Shown here: piece after piece, positions 27,201 through 42,200 of the stretch
Layout of the letters: each line of letters opens with the position of its first letter
Position numbering within the stretch: position 1 is the stretch's first letter
NCBI GenBank assembly: GCA_028752905.1
Contig: JAQNBH010000015.1
Span: 186,001 to 250,000, forward strand
Reading direction: 5' to 3'
Origin: Cladorhizidae sp. MBARI D1340-BT2
Taxonomy: Eukaryota > Porifera > Demospongiae > Poecilosclerida > Cladorhizidae
Length of the DNA: 64,000 nucleotides
Program-made: the position numbers and the translations under genes
Notes under the pieces: generated by a model
Told to the model about the DNA's origin: nothing
The model's input: the letters and a program-made list of their open reading frames with translations, nothing else
The model's database searches: none

Positions 27201-30200
27201 AACACCCACTCATTACTATTGCATTGAGGCAACACCCACTCATTACTATTGCATTGAGGCATCACCCACTCATTACTATTGCATTGAGGCAACGCCCACT
27301 CATTACTATTGCATTGAGGCATCGCCCACTCATTACTATTGCATTGAGGCATCACCCACTCATTACTATTGCATTGAGGCAACACCCACTCATTACTATT
27401 GCATTGAGGCATCACCCACTCATTACTATTGCATTGAGGCAACACCCACTCATTACTATTGCATTGAGGCAACACCCACTCATTACTATTGCATTGAGGC
27501 ATCACCCACTCATTACTATTGCATTGAGGCAACACCCACTCATTACTATTGCATTGAGGCATCACCCACTCATTACTATTGCATTGAGGCAACGCCCACT
27601 CATTACTATTGCATTGAGGCATCGCCCACTCATTACTATTGCATTGAGGCATCACCCACTCATTACTATTGCATTGAGGCAACACCCACTCATTACTATT
27701 GCATTGAGGCATCACCCACTCATTACTATTGCATTGAGGCAACACCCACTCATTACTATTGCATTGAGGCATCACCCACTCATTACTATTGCATTGAGGC
27801 AACACCCACTCATTACTATTGCATTGAGGCAACACCCACTCATTACTATTGCATTGAGGCAACACCCACTCATTACTATTGCATTGAGGCAACACCCACT
27901 CATTACTATTGCATTGAGGCATCACCCACTCATTACTATTGCATTGAGGCAACACCCACTCATTACTATTGCATTGAGGCATCACCCACTCATTACTATT
28001 GCATTGAGGCATCACCCACTCATTACTATTGCATTGAGGCATCACCCACTCATTACTATTGCATTGAGGCAACACCCACTCATTACTATTGCATTGAGGC
28101 ATCACCCACTCATTACTATTGCATAGTAAGCCATGACGAGCAAATACAAGTGACAGCTGTATATCAAAATACTGTAAAAATATCCTACCTTCACTGAGAT
28201 TTTAGTCAGCTCAAAATCAGTCCTCCCAGCCATTTTTCTCAATGCTGGCAAAACAAAAATGTAGAAGGTGACAGTAGAAGACACTGGATTTCCTGAGGTG
28301 GATTAGCAACAACATATACAGCTAATTTCCTGAGGTGGATTACCAACAACATATACAGCTAATTTCCTGAGGTGGATTAACAGGCACTAACCAGAATATA
28401 TACTGGAGGTGGAATATACTAATAGTTGTACCATACTAACCAGAATATATACTGGAGGTGGAATACACTAATAGTTGCACCACACTAACCAGAATATATA
28501 CTGGAGGTGGAATACACTAATAGTTGTACCATACTAACCAGAATATATACTGGAGGTGGAATACACTAATAGTTGTATCACACTAACCAGAATATATACT
28601 GGAGGTGGAATACACTAATAGTTGCACCACACTAACCAGAATATATACTGGAGGTGGAATACACTAATAGTTGTACCATACTAACCAGAATATATACTGG
28701 AGGTGGAATACACTAATAGTTGTACCACACTAACCAGAATATATACTGGAGGTGGAATACACTAATAGTTGTACCACACTAACCAGAATATATACTGGAG
28801 GTGGAATACACTAATAGTTGTTCCATACTATATACTGGTGGTGGAATACACTAATAGTTGTATCACACTAACCAGAATATATACTGGAGGTGGAATACAC
28901 TAATAGTTGCACCACACTAACCAGAATATATACTGGAGGTGGAATACACTAATAGTTGTACCATACTAACCAGAATATATACTGGAGGTGGAATACACTA
29001 ATAGTTGTACCACACTAACCAGAATATATACTGGAGGTGGAATACACTAATAGTTGTACCACACTAACCAGAATATATACTGGAGGTGGAATACACTAAT
29101 AGTTGTACCACACTAACCAGAATATATACTGGTGGTGGAATATACTAATAGTTGTACCACACTAACCAGAATATATACTGGAGGTGGAATACACTAATAG
29201 TTGTACCATACTAACCAGAATATATACTGGAGTTGGAATATACTAATACAGGGGCGGCGTGGGCAGTACGTGGCCGTACTACTTTCAGCAAAAGTGATGG
29301 GTGTGGTTTATATTTTCCCACGTGCCGACCTATTGGTAACTGTTCAAAATGGCATCTTTAGCGAGTGTTAGCTCAGAAATCGTCTCTTTAACGGACGCGG
29401 TGGAAGATCTTCCAGGTTCTCCTCACCAGCCCGATTCTTTCTCTTTCCCTAAGAGAGCGTTTGGCACGAAGGGAATCTCGAGAGCTTGTCAAGCAAGTTG
29501 GTTTCGTTCTTGGTCCTGGCTGCATACAGTGAAGCTAAGGACTCAGTAGTTTGCCATCTCTGTTGCAGAGCTATTAGAGAGAAGCATATCACTGTGAAAA
29601 CTGGAGCTACCACTGATCCTCATGGTGTCTTTGTACGTTATTGTTTTATGTTTTAGCTATAATAATAATTATTATTACTGTTTGCATTTTTAACCACTGT
29701 GTAGCTTGGTCGAGGTTTTACAAATTGGAAGGATGGGACAGTAGCATTTCGTAAGCATGAGAAGAGCGTCTGTCACAAAATTGCTGTGGAGAAGCTCATC
29801 ACATTGCCGGTGTCTACTCGGAATGTGGGGGAGATGCTCTCCAGTACATTAGCTACTGAGAAAGCCAACAATCGTCATTGCCTTCTGAAGATTTTGAGTG
29901 CTTTGAAATTTCTTGCCAGGCAGGGTTGTGGAATCTGAGGGCATGATGACAAGAATGAGGGCAATCTGATTCAACTCATGAAACTTATTAGTGAAGATGA
30001 TTCGAAGATATTTCATGTTAGCTATTATTGTTGTCATTATAATAAACAGACACCTCCTAAGTTCAGCATCATGCCTCTAAACACTATACTTTATTATACA
30101 CTATAATGTTTATTTTGACCCAATACAGTGTCAGGAATGGTTAACGAAGAAGACTGAGGTTTATCTAAGTCATGATAACCAGAATGAGTTATTGAAGTTA

Positions 30201-33200
30201 ATGGCACTGAACGTACTAAGATCAATATCGAGAAATCTTCAAGTGACCGAGTTCATTACCATCATGATGGATGAGTGTACCGATGTCACTAACAAAGAGC
30301 AGGTATTGTTAATATCTAACTATTAATATTCTAACTGTTAATAAGAGTTATATTATATTATATATTGCATCAATCTGTAGGTTGTCGTTGTAATACGATG
30401 GGTAGACGATGAACTTCAGGTCCACGAGGAATTGGGCTCTATGAAGTATCTACTATAGAGGCTAAATCCCTAGTTGCAGTTATCAAGGACACACTGCTTC
30501 GGTTAAATATTTCACTGACGAAAGTGAGGGGTCAGTGCTATGATGGAGCAAGTAATATGAGTGGGATAAGACGGGGAGTGGCAACTCTTATTCAGACCGA
30601 ACAGTCTAATGCTTTTTTTACACATTGTTACGGTCATAGTTTGAATTTGGCAGTGTCTGACACCCTGAAGAAATCGTCTACAATGAAAAAGGCATTAGAA
30701 ACCACTCATGAGATCACCAAATTAGTGAAATTTTCCCCACAAAGAGAAAAACTTTTCAAGAAGCTGAAGGATGAAATGGCACCTGGTAGCCCAGGTATAC
30801 GTGTGTTGTGTCCTACTAGGTGGACTGTACGGGCAGACTCTATGCAGACATCCTTCGAAATTATTCTGTTCTCCAGGAGGTTTGGGATCAGCAGTTGCTT
30901 TGGTTCATGATACTGAAGTGATCGCTCGTATCGGGGGTGTTGCTGCTCAAATGCAGCTGTTTGAGTTCTTCTTTGGTCTTGTTCTGGGTGAAAGTCTACT
31001 TCGTCATTCTGACAATTTAAGTAGGACTCTACAAAAGAAGAATTACTCGGCAGCTGAGGGCCAATTAATAGCTGAACTAACTAAGAGGACACTTCAGAGC
31101 ATTAGAAACGAAGAAAGCTTCAATAATTTTGGGGACAAGGTGAAATCATTGGCATCCGATGTCGAAGTGAATGATCCTGTCTTGCCAAGAAGAAGGAAAG
31201 TTCCAAAACGGTTTGAACAAGGGAGTGCTCCATCCGAGTATCCTCCCAGTCCAAAAGACAAGTACAGGCAAGTATATTATGAAGCTCTGGATCTTTTGGT
31301 GCAAGCAATAGAGGATAGGTTTGATCAACCTGGATATAAGATTTATTCTTGCTTGGAAACTGTTCTTGTTAAAGTAGTCCTGAAGAAAGATTATTCGGAA
31401 GAACTTAGGAGTGTGCTTGAAGTATATAAGGATGACCTCAATGAGACCAATCTGGCCACTCAGCTCTGCATTCTCAGCTCCACCATACCTGAGGGGAAAA
31501 ATAATATTTCTGAAATATTGTCATATCTACAGAATATTTCACAAGGAGAAAAGGATTTGATGAATGAAGTTACTATTTTGGCTAAGCTTATATTAGTGAT
31601 GCCAGCTACAAATAGTACTAGAGAACGTTCATTTAGTGCCATGCGTCGAGTCAAGTCATATCTGCGTTCCACCATGCTACAGGAAAGATTGAACAACTTG
31701 ATGGTGTTACACGTGCACAAAGACCTCACGGACAAAATTAATTTGTGTGATGTTGCCAATGACTTTGTAAGTAAAGGTGAACGTAGACAACAAGTATTTG
31801 GTGTATTTTGACCACTTCTTTTTGCTTTTTTGCTGTAAAATGTAACAACAAACGTGTTAATATACAGAACTATATAGATATGCAACTTCTTCTTGAATAT
31901 GACCGTAAAAGCCACACCCACTTCCTGGCCTGACTGCCTCAAAATTGCCCGAGCCGCCCCTGTAATAGTTGTACCACACTAACCAGAATATATACTGATG
32001 GTGGAATACACTAATAGTTGTACCACACTAACCAGAATATATACTGGAGGTGGAATACACTAATAGTTGTACCCACACTAACCAGAATATATACTGGAGG
32101 TGGAATACACTAATAGTTGTACCCACACTAACCAGAATATATACTGGAGGTGGAATACACTAATAGTTGTACCACACTAACCAGAATATATACTGGAGGT
32201 GGAATACACTAATAGTTGTACCACACTAACCAGAATATATACTGGAGGTGAAATACACTAATAGTTGTTCCATACTATATACTGGTGGTGGAATACACTA
32301 ATAGTTGTATCACACTAACCAGAATATATACTGGAGGTGGAATACACTAATAGTTGCACCACACTAACCAGAATATATACTGGAGGTGGAATACACTAAT
32401 AGTTGTACCACACTAACCAGAATATATACTGGAGGTGGAATACACTAATAGTTGTACCACACTAACCAGATTATATACTGGAGGTGGAATACACTAATAG
32501 TTGTCCACACTAACCAGAATATATACTGGAGGTGGAATACACTAATAGTTGTACCACACTAACCAGAATATATACTGGAGGTGGAATACACTAATAGTTG
32601 TACCACACTAACCAGATTATATACTGGAGGTGGAATACACTAATAGTTGTCCACACTAACCAGAATATATACTGGAGGTGGAATACACTAATAGTTGTAC
32701 CACACTAACCAGAATATATACTGGAGGTGGAATACACTAATAGTTGTACCACACTAACCAGAATATATACTGGTGGTGGAATACACTAATAGTTGTATCA
32801 CACTAACCAGAATATATACTGGAGGTGGAATACACTAATAGTTGCACCACACTAACCAGAATATATACTGGAGGTGGAATACACTAATAGTTGTACCATA
32901 CTAACCAGAATATATACTGGAGGTGGAATACACTAATAGTTGTACCACACTAACCAGAATATATACTGGAGGTGGAATACACTAATAGTTGTGAAATACA
33001 CTAATAGTTGCACCACACTAACCAGAATATATACTGGAGGTGGAATACACTAATAGTTGTACCATACTAACCAGAATATATACTGGAGGTGGAATACACT
33101 AATAGTTGTACCACACTAACCAGAATATATACTGGAGGTGAAATACACTAATAGTTGTTCCATACTATATACTGGTGGTGGAATACACTAATAGTTGTAT

Positions 33201-35420
33201 CACACTAACCAGAATATATACTGGAGGTGGAATACACTAATAGTTGTACCCACACTAACCAGAATATATACTGGAGGTGGAATACACTAATAGTTGTACC
33301 ACACTAACCAGAATATATACTGGTGGTGGAATACACTAATAGTTGTACCACACTAACCAGAATATATACTGGAGGTGGAATACACTAATAGTTGTACCAC
33401 ACTAACCAGAATATATACTGGAGGTGGAATATACTAATAGTTGTACCATACTAACCAGAATATATACTGGAGGTGGAATACACTAATAGTTGTACCACAC
33501 TAACCAGAATATATACTGGAGGTGGAATACACTAATAGTTGTATCACACTAACCAGAATATATACTGGAGGTGGAATACACTAATAGTTGTACCACACTA
33601 ACCAGAATATATACTGGAGGTGGAATACACTAATACACTAATAGTTGTACCACACTAACCAGAATATATACTGGAGGTGGAATACACTAATAGTTGTACC
33701 ATACTAACCAGAATATATACTGGAGGTGGAATACACTAATAGTTGTACCATACTAACCAGAATATATACTGGAGGTGGAATATACTAATAGTTGTACCAC
33801 ACTAACCAGAATATATACTGGAGGTGGAATACACTAATAGTTGTACCATACTAACCAGAATATATACTGGAGGTGGAATACACTAATAGTTGTACCATAC
33901 TAACCAGAATATATACTGGAGGTGGAATACACTAATAGTTGTACCACACTAACCAGAATATATACTGGAGGTGGAATACACTAATAGTTGTACCACACTA
34001 ACCAGAATATATACTGGAGGTGAAATACACTAATTGTTGTTCCATACTATATACTGGTGGTGGAATACACTAATAGTTGTATCACACTAACCAGAATATA
34101 TACTGGAGGTGGAATACACTAATAGTTGCACCACACTAACCAGAATATATACTGGAGGTGGAATACACTAATAGTTGTCCACACTAACCAGAATATATAC
34201 TGGAGGTGGAATACACTAATAGTTGTACCATACTAACCAGAATATATACTGGAGGTGGAATACACTAATAGTTGTACCATACTAACCAGAATATATACTG
34301 GAGGTGGAATACACTAATAGTTGTATCACACTAACCAGAATATATACTGGAGGTGGAATACACTAATAGTTGTACCACACTAACCAGAATATATACTGGT
34401 GGTGGAATACACTAATAGTTGTACCACACTAACCAGAATATATACTGGAGGTGGAATACACTAATAGTTGTACCACACTAACCAGAATATATACTGGAGG
34501 TGGAATACACTAATAGTTGTATCACACTAACCAGAATATATACTGGAGGTGGAATACACTAATAGTTGTACCATACTAACCAGAATATATACTGGAGGTG
34601 GAATACACTAATAGTTGTACCACACTAACCAGAATATATACTGGAGGTGGAATATACTAATAGTTGTACCACACTAACCAGAATATATATTGCTGGTGGT
34701 GGCATATATTCACTAACCTGGAAGAGCAAATATGAGTTTCCTTGAGCCACTCCATTCAACAGTCGCAAATGTGGTTGGTTTCCTAAGGAAGGTCATCGCA
34801 TAATTGATGGTAGTTATGTACAAGAACACAAGGTCAGAATAACAGCCAAGAAAGACAGTGTATTTTTACTTGAAGGAGTTAGTGCACATTATCGCAATCT
34901 GTTGCTGAACAGGAAAAGAGTTGCTAAATATAAAAAATGACCTTGTGTGACCTTGTGTGACTTTGTGTGACCTTGCTAGGTTGCCGGGTCTCCTGCTTGC
35001 CTCTGCTTACCACTCACTTTTGTTTTGTGAAGGGGGACTCTTCTCTGCCTAGGCTGTTCCATGGGACATCTCTCATGCTCTTTTAGCACCCACTACTTTG
35101 CCAGGCATGCTGTTAGACACTTTATACACACAGGTTCATCAAACCTTGTTGACTGGTGCTAGCTTGTATATACACAGGTTCATCAAACCTTGTTGACTGG
35201 TGCTAGCTATATATATATATACACAGGTTCATCAAACCTTGTTGACTGGTGCTAGCTATATATATATATATATATGCACACAGGTTCATCAAACCTTGTT
35301 GACTGGTGCTAGCTATATATATATATATATACACACAGGTTCATCAAACCTTGTTGACTGGTGCTAGCTATATATATATATATACACACAGGTTCACCAA
35401 ACCTTGTTGACTGGTGCTAG

Positions 35421-35458
<38 letters not shown>

Positions 35459-35499
35459 ATATATACACAGGTTCATCAAACCTTGTTGACTGGTGCTAG

Positions 35500-35542
<43 letters not shown>

Positions 35543-35623
35543 GGTTCATCAAACCTTGTTGACTGGTGCTAGCTATATATATATATATATGCACACAGGT
35601 TCATCAAACCTTGTTGACTGGTG

Positions 35624-35668
<45 letters not shown>

Positions 35669-36138
35669 GGTTCATCAAACCTTGTTGACTGATGTTAGCT
35701 ATATATTATATAATTATATATATGCACACAGGTTCATCAAACCTTGTTGACTGGTGCTAGCTATATATATATATATACACACAGGTTCATCAAACCTTGT
35801 TGACTGGTGCTAGCTATATATATATATACACACAGGTTCATCAAACCTTGTTGACTGGTGCTAGCTATATATATATATACACACACAGGTTCATCAAACC
35901 ATGTTGACTGGTGCTAGCTATATATATATATATGCACACAGGTTCATCAAACCTTGTTGACTGGTGCTAGCTATATATATATATAACACAGGTTCATCAA
36001 ACCTTGTTGACTGGTGCTAGCTATATATTATATATATATATATATATGCACACAGGTTCATCAAACCTTGTTGACTGGTGCTGGCTATATATATATATAT
36101 ACACACAGGTTCATCAAACCTTGTTGACTGGTGCTAGC

Positions 36139-36173
<35 letters not shown>

Positions 36174-36256
36174 GCTCATCAAACCTTGTTGACTGGTGCT
36201 AGCTATATTATATATATGCACACACAGGTTCATCAAACCTTGTTGACTGGTGCTAG

Positions 36257-36294
<38 letters not shown>

Positions 36295-39200
36295 TTAGAA
36301 GGTAGTTTGCTGAGAAGGCTACAAATAGTGCTCAATGCTGTATTAAGGCAGAGCTATTAAATATAGAAAAGTACTGGGATGGCTAGTCCTACTGCAGTTT
36401 CATGCTAATGCAATCATCAGGGACCTGATGATTGCATTAGCATGAAACTGCAGTAGGACTAGCCATCCCAGTACTTTTCTATATATATATATATATATAT
36501 ACACACACAGGTTCATCAAACCTTGTTGACTGGTGCTAGCTATATATATATACACAAGTTCATCAAACCTTGTTGACTGGTGCTAGCTACATATATATAT
36601 ATACACACAGGTTCATCAAACCTTGTTGAGTGGTTTCTGCTTTATATTCTGGTACCAAGTCAAGCACACCACTCTCACGACCACACCTCACAAAATTAAA
36701 GCACACCACTCTCACGACCACACCTCACAAAATTAAAGCACGCCACTCTCACGACCACACCTCACAAAATTAAAGCACACCACTCTCACGACCACACCTC
36801 ACAAAATTAAAGCACGCCACTCTCACGACCACACCTCACAAAATTAAAGCACACCACTCTCACGACCACACCTCACAAAATTAAAGCACACCACTCTCAC
36901 GACCAGACCTCACAAAATTAAAGCACACCACTCTCACGACCACACCTCACAAAATTAAAGCACACCACTCTCACGACCACACCTCACAAAATTAAAGCAC
37001 ACCACTCTCACGACCACACCTCACAAAATTAAAGCACACCACTCTCACGACCACACCTCACAAAATTAAAGCACGCCACTCTCACGACCACACCTCACAA
37101 AATTAAAGCACGCCACTCTCACGACCACACCTCACAAAATTAAAGCACGCCACTCTCACGACCACACCTCACAAAATTAAAGCACACCACTCTCACATCT
37201 CACAAAATTAAAGCACACCACTCTCACGACCACACCTCACAAAATTAAAGCACACCACTCTCACGACCACACCTCACAAAATTAAAGCACACCACTCTCA
37301 CGACCACATCTCACAAAATTAAAGCACACATTGACATGACCACACCTCACAACCAACTCTAAAACTTCATTCTATTCCAGCGGTGGGTGCAAAGTGCTGC
37401 TCACACAATCACAAAAATGGTGTCGCAACACGAGTGCGGCAGACCTAGTCCAGCCTAGTAATTGGTAAAGGGTTTACCCAGGCTTGAGGAACACTCTTCC
37501 AAAGTGAAGGTTGGCCTTGAAGTCCTCCTTCAACACAGGCTTCAATAAGTCCTACACGAACAGAATCATACACACATCCATCAATTAAGAGAAGCTAATC
37601 AGATGAAATGAGTGTCAAATTTCCTCATTGATATGTATCATATTCCTGGAGATAATAAAAGCAAGCAAAAACATTTGGAGATTTAGGCTGAATTATACAC
37701 TGTCATAGCAGATGTGGCTTGCTGCTGCACACCTCACCCTTAGTTCTTGTACGCAGAGAAGGTAAGATGTAGCCTCAATGGAAAGCAACTAAAATGAGGT
37801 TTCACTGGGACAGCTCTAGCATAAGTTTTTGAACAGGGCAATCAAGTTGTGTTCTTTGCGTAGATTTATCCGTAATCTGCCCTAGAGAGTTCAAGGTGCA
37901 AAATTAGAAATGAAGAGAGCTAGATAACTTCATTTGCTTCAGAGCTAGATAACTTCATTTGCTTCGGAGCTAGATAACTTCATTTGCTTCAGAGCTAGAT
38001 AACTTCATTTGCTTCAGAGCTAGATAACTTCATTTGCTTCAGAGCTAGATAACTTCATCTGCTTCAGAGCTAGATAACTTCATTTGCTTCAGAGCTAGAT
38101 AACTTCATTTGCTTCAGAGCTAGATAACTTCATTTGCTTCAGAGCTAGATAACTTCATCTGCTTCAGAGCTAGATAACTTCATTTGCTTCAGAGCTAGAT
38201 AACTTCATCTGCTTCAGAGCTAGATAACTTCATTTGCTTCAGAGCTAGATAACTTCATTTGCTTCAGAGCTAGATAACTTCATCTGCTTCAGAGCTAGAT
38301 AACTTCATTTGCTTCAGAGCTAGATAACTTCATCTGCTTCAGAGCTAGATAACTTCATTTGCTTCAGAGCTAGATAACTTCATTTGCTTCAGAGCTAGAT
38401 AACTTCATTTGCTTCAGAGCTAGATAACTTCATTTGCTTCAGAGCTAGATAGTTGATAGAAGTTTGAAATTCACACTTCCATTAACTGTTTTAAAATGCA
38501 CTACAAGCAGATTTCACCTGATAATGAAGCTCACCAGCAAAACATTCCCGAGGAATAATGTGGCTTTTGGAAGAGTGATTTGGGTGCATGTACGTTTGTT
38601 ATGGTCATACAAATAGCTAGCTTGTTATGGTCATACAAATAGCTAGCTTGTTATGGTCATACAAATAGCTAGCTTGTTATGGTCATACAAATAGCTAGCT
38701 TGTTATGGTCATACAAATAGCTAGCTTGTTATGGTCATACAAATAGCTAGCTTGTATGGTCATACAAATAGCTAGCTTGTTATGGTCATACAAATAGCTA
38801 GCTTGTTATGGTCACACAAATAGCTAGTCATACAAATAACTAGCTTGTTATGGTCATACAAATAGCTAGCTTGTTATGGTCATACAAATAGCTAGCTTGT
38901 TATGGTCATACAAATAGCTAGCTTGTTATGGTCATACAAATAGCTAGCTTGTTATGGTCATACAAATAGCTAGCTTGTTATGGTCATAAAAATAACTAGC
39001 TTGTTATGGTCATACAAATAGCTATACATTTTGGTATCAAAAGAAAGCGCACAGAGCTACTAAATAGTTATCACAAACCATTGCAAGTCATTAATTAAGA
39101 GTCAAATAAAAATAAAAATTAATTTTAATTTTTTTTTACTGTTGCTCATAAAATGACTCTATATAATGCAATCCAACACTCAACGATGTCCAGCAACTCG

Positions 39201-42200
39201 AGCAAGGTGTGCATCATTACCATTTCCCCCATAGATACTCCTCCAGAGGTGACCAGAACATCTGACTGCTCAAAAGCTTGCCTCAGCTTACTCCTCAACA
39301 CCTCACGACTAAAAGGAGAACAACAGCAGCTCTAGTGACATTCACGACCACATCAAGTTATTACTATAAATAGCCAAGACAAGTCCCTGTGGTGAGTGGA
39401 CACCACATTGTGGCCCACCTGTCTGCACCTAGGCCCGGGTCCAAGCAGGGAGGCTTTGCTCGGACACCACACTGTGGCCCACCTGTCTGCACCTAGGCCC
39501 GGGTCCAAGCACGGAGGCTTTGCTTGGACACCACACTGCGGCTCACCTGTCTGCAGCTATGCCCAAGTCCAGAGTGGGGAAGCCTTGCTCCTTCAGCACA
39601 GCCAGCAAGGTGCTGCGATTGCTGTCGTACACTTGACCTTCACTCAGTACGCCTTGTGTCGGGTCAGCAAGCTGATAGAATGGATGACAAGATGAGGAGC
39701 AGAATGAGTGAGCAAGTGTTTATTACTGCAGTCTATAAGAGTAAGAGATGACAACACACTAGCAAGAAGCTACACACTTATAATAGTTGCAACCATTTTC
39801 TCAATAATCAACTTGAAATTTACTCACTCGACGTTTCGGCAGATGCTCTAGCGTCATCAGGAATAATGAGCTGCTAAGATTCACGTGAGTCTTGGCATCA
39901 AGAGAGTACATTTCAAGTTAATGATTGAGAAAGTCTGTAATTCGTTGTCAACAGAGTTGGTTGAGATCCTTAATAGTGCCAGGATACGTTTTCATACTGC
40001 AATGTACCTACTGGTCACTTGCCACTCCCCCTTTTGCCTGTTTGCTGCTCTTCTTCTACCTATTTTAGCCAATGGCAGAGCGTGCAACTACCTGGTAGTA
40101 ATGCTAGAGTATGCTACTACCTGGTAGTAATGCTAGAGTATGCTACTACCTGGTAGTAATGCTAGAGTATGCTACTACCTGGTAGTAATGCTAGAGTATG
40201 CCACTACCTGGTAGTAATGCTAGAGTATGCTGGTAGTAATGCTAGAGTATGCCACTACCTGGTAGTAATGCTAGAGTATGCTACTACCTGGTAGTAATGC
40301 TAGAGTATGCTACTACCTGGTAGTAATGCTAGAGTATGCTACTACCTGGTAGTAATGCTAGAGTATGCTACTACCTGGTAGTAATGCTAGAGTATGCCAC
40401 TACCTGGTAGTAATGCTAGAGTATGCCACTACCTGGTAGTAATGCTAGAGTATGCTACTACCTGGTAGTAATGCTAGAGTATGCCACTACCTGGTAGTAA
40501 TGCTAGAGTATGCCACTACCTGGTAGTAATGCTAGAGTATGCCACTACCTGGTAGTAATGCTAGAGTATGCTACTACCTGGTAGTAATGCTAGAGTATGC
40601 CACTACCTGGTAGTAATGCTAGAGTATGCCACTACCTGGTAGTAATGCTAGAGTATGCCACTACCTGGTAGTAATGCTAGAGTATGCTACTACCTGGTAG
40701 TAATGCTAGAGTATGCTACTACCTGGTAGTAATGCTAGAGTATGCTACTACCTGGTAGTAATGCTAGAGTATGCTACTACCTGGTAGTAATGCTAGAGTA
40801 TGCCACTACCTGGTAGTAATGCTAGAGTATGCTACTACCTGGTAGTAATGCTAGAGTATGCCACTACCTGGTAGTAATGCTAGAGTATGCTACTACCTGG
40901 TAGTAATGCTAGAGTATGCTACTACCTGGTAGTAATGCTAGAGTATGCCACTACCTGGTAGTAATGCTAGAGTATGCCACTACCTGGTAGTAATGCTAGA
41001 GTATGCTACTACCTGGTAGTAATGCTAGAGTATGCCACTACCTGGTAGTAATGCTAGAGGATGCCACTACCTGGTAGTAATGCTAGAGTATGCTACTACC
41101 TGGTAGTAATGCTAGAGTATGCCACTACCTGGTAGTCATGCTAGAGTATGCTACTACCTGGTAGTAATGCTAGAGTATGCTACTAATGCATAGTAATGGT
41201 AGAAGGTGAATATGATAGTAATGGTAGGTGGAGCGTGCTTCTATTGTGGTAGTAATGATGGATTGTGATTAGCAATGTGGTGTTGGAAGAGGATGCATGG
41301 ATCTGTTGCCAAACTATGGTGACTGACCTAGTGATGGCTACACAGAGCTAGCAGCTACAGACACAGCTATGTAATTCATTGCCAGTAGTTAGAACAGCTA
41401 CCCTGGCTACATACTTCATTGCCAGTAGATAGAACAGCTACCCTGGCTACATACTTCATTGCCAGTGGATAGAACAGCTACCCTGGCTACGTACAGTAGA
41501 TAGAACAGCTACCCTGGCTACGTACTTCATTGCCAGTAGATAGAACAGCTACCCTGGCTACATACTTCATTGCCAGTGGATAGAACAGCTACCCTGGCTA
41601 CGTACAGTAGATAGAACAGCTACCCTGGCTACGTACTTCATTGCCAGTAGATAGAACAGCTACCCTGGCTACATACTTCATTGCCAGTGGATAGAACAGC
41701 TACCCTGGCTACATACTTCATTGCCAGTAGTTAGAACAGCTACCCTGGCTACATACTTCATTGCCAGTAGATAGAACAGCCACCCTGGCTACATACTTCA
41801 TTGCCAGTGGATAGAACAGCTACCCTGGCTACGTACTTCATTGCCAGTGGATAGAACAGCTACCCTGGCTACATACTTCATTGCCAGTAGATAGAACAGC
41901 TACCCTGGCTACGTACTTCATTGCCAGTAGATGAACAGCTACCCTGGCTACATACTTCATTGCCAGTGGATAGAACAGCCACCCTGGCTACGTACTTCAT
42001 TGCCAGTGGATAGAACAGTTACCCTGGCTACGTACTTCATTGCCAGTGGATAGAACAGCCACCCTGGGTAGTTCCACTGCTTGCACTGAAGTCACACCAA
42101 CTGCTGCCAGCAATCCAATTTCTGGAGGTCCAAGAACGTCTCCTTTAGATAGAATCAACTGTCCCAATGGAATGTCGGAGCCGACTGGCCTAACATCATG

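Larger units (their letters stand above)
28386..34705. repeat. Minisatellite, 49-bp unit, split by a hAT transposon
   Basis: About 17 units before 29249 and about 55 after 31962, around aaccagaatatatactggag. Truncated units (such as those with ttccatactatatactgg) recur in the same context several times, implying block duplications. On the coding strand of the host gene each unit contains ctGGTTAGTG, the same heptamer as the exon f donor. Confidence 0.96.

Noticed and set aside
25507..28197. Plus-strand ORF of 896 codons, repeat unit PTHYYCIEA, and its minus-strand mirror
   Set aside because: 30-bp period without stops, inside gephyrin intron 7, open in four frames at once.
30771..31811. Complete transposase gene in the 346-codon ORF
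   Set aside because: It is only the C-terminal half; the upstream parts are in other frames with introns, a stop and shifts, so the copy is a pseudogene.
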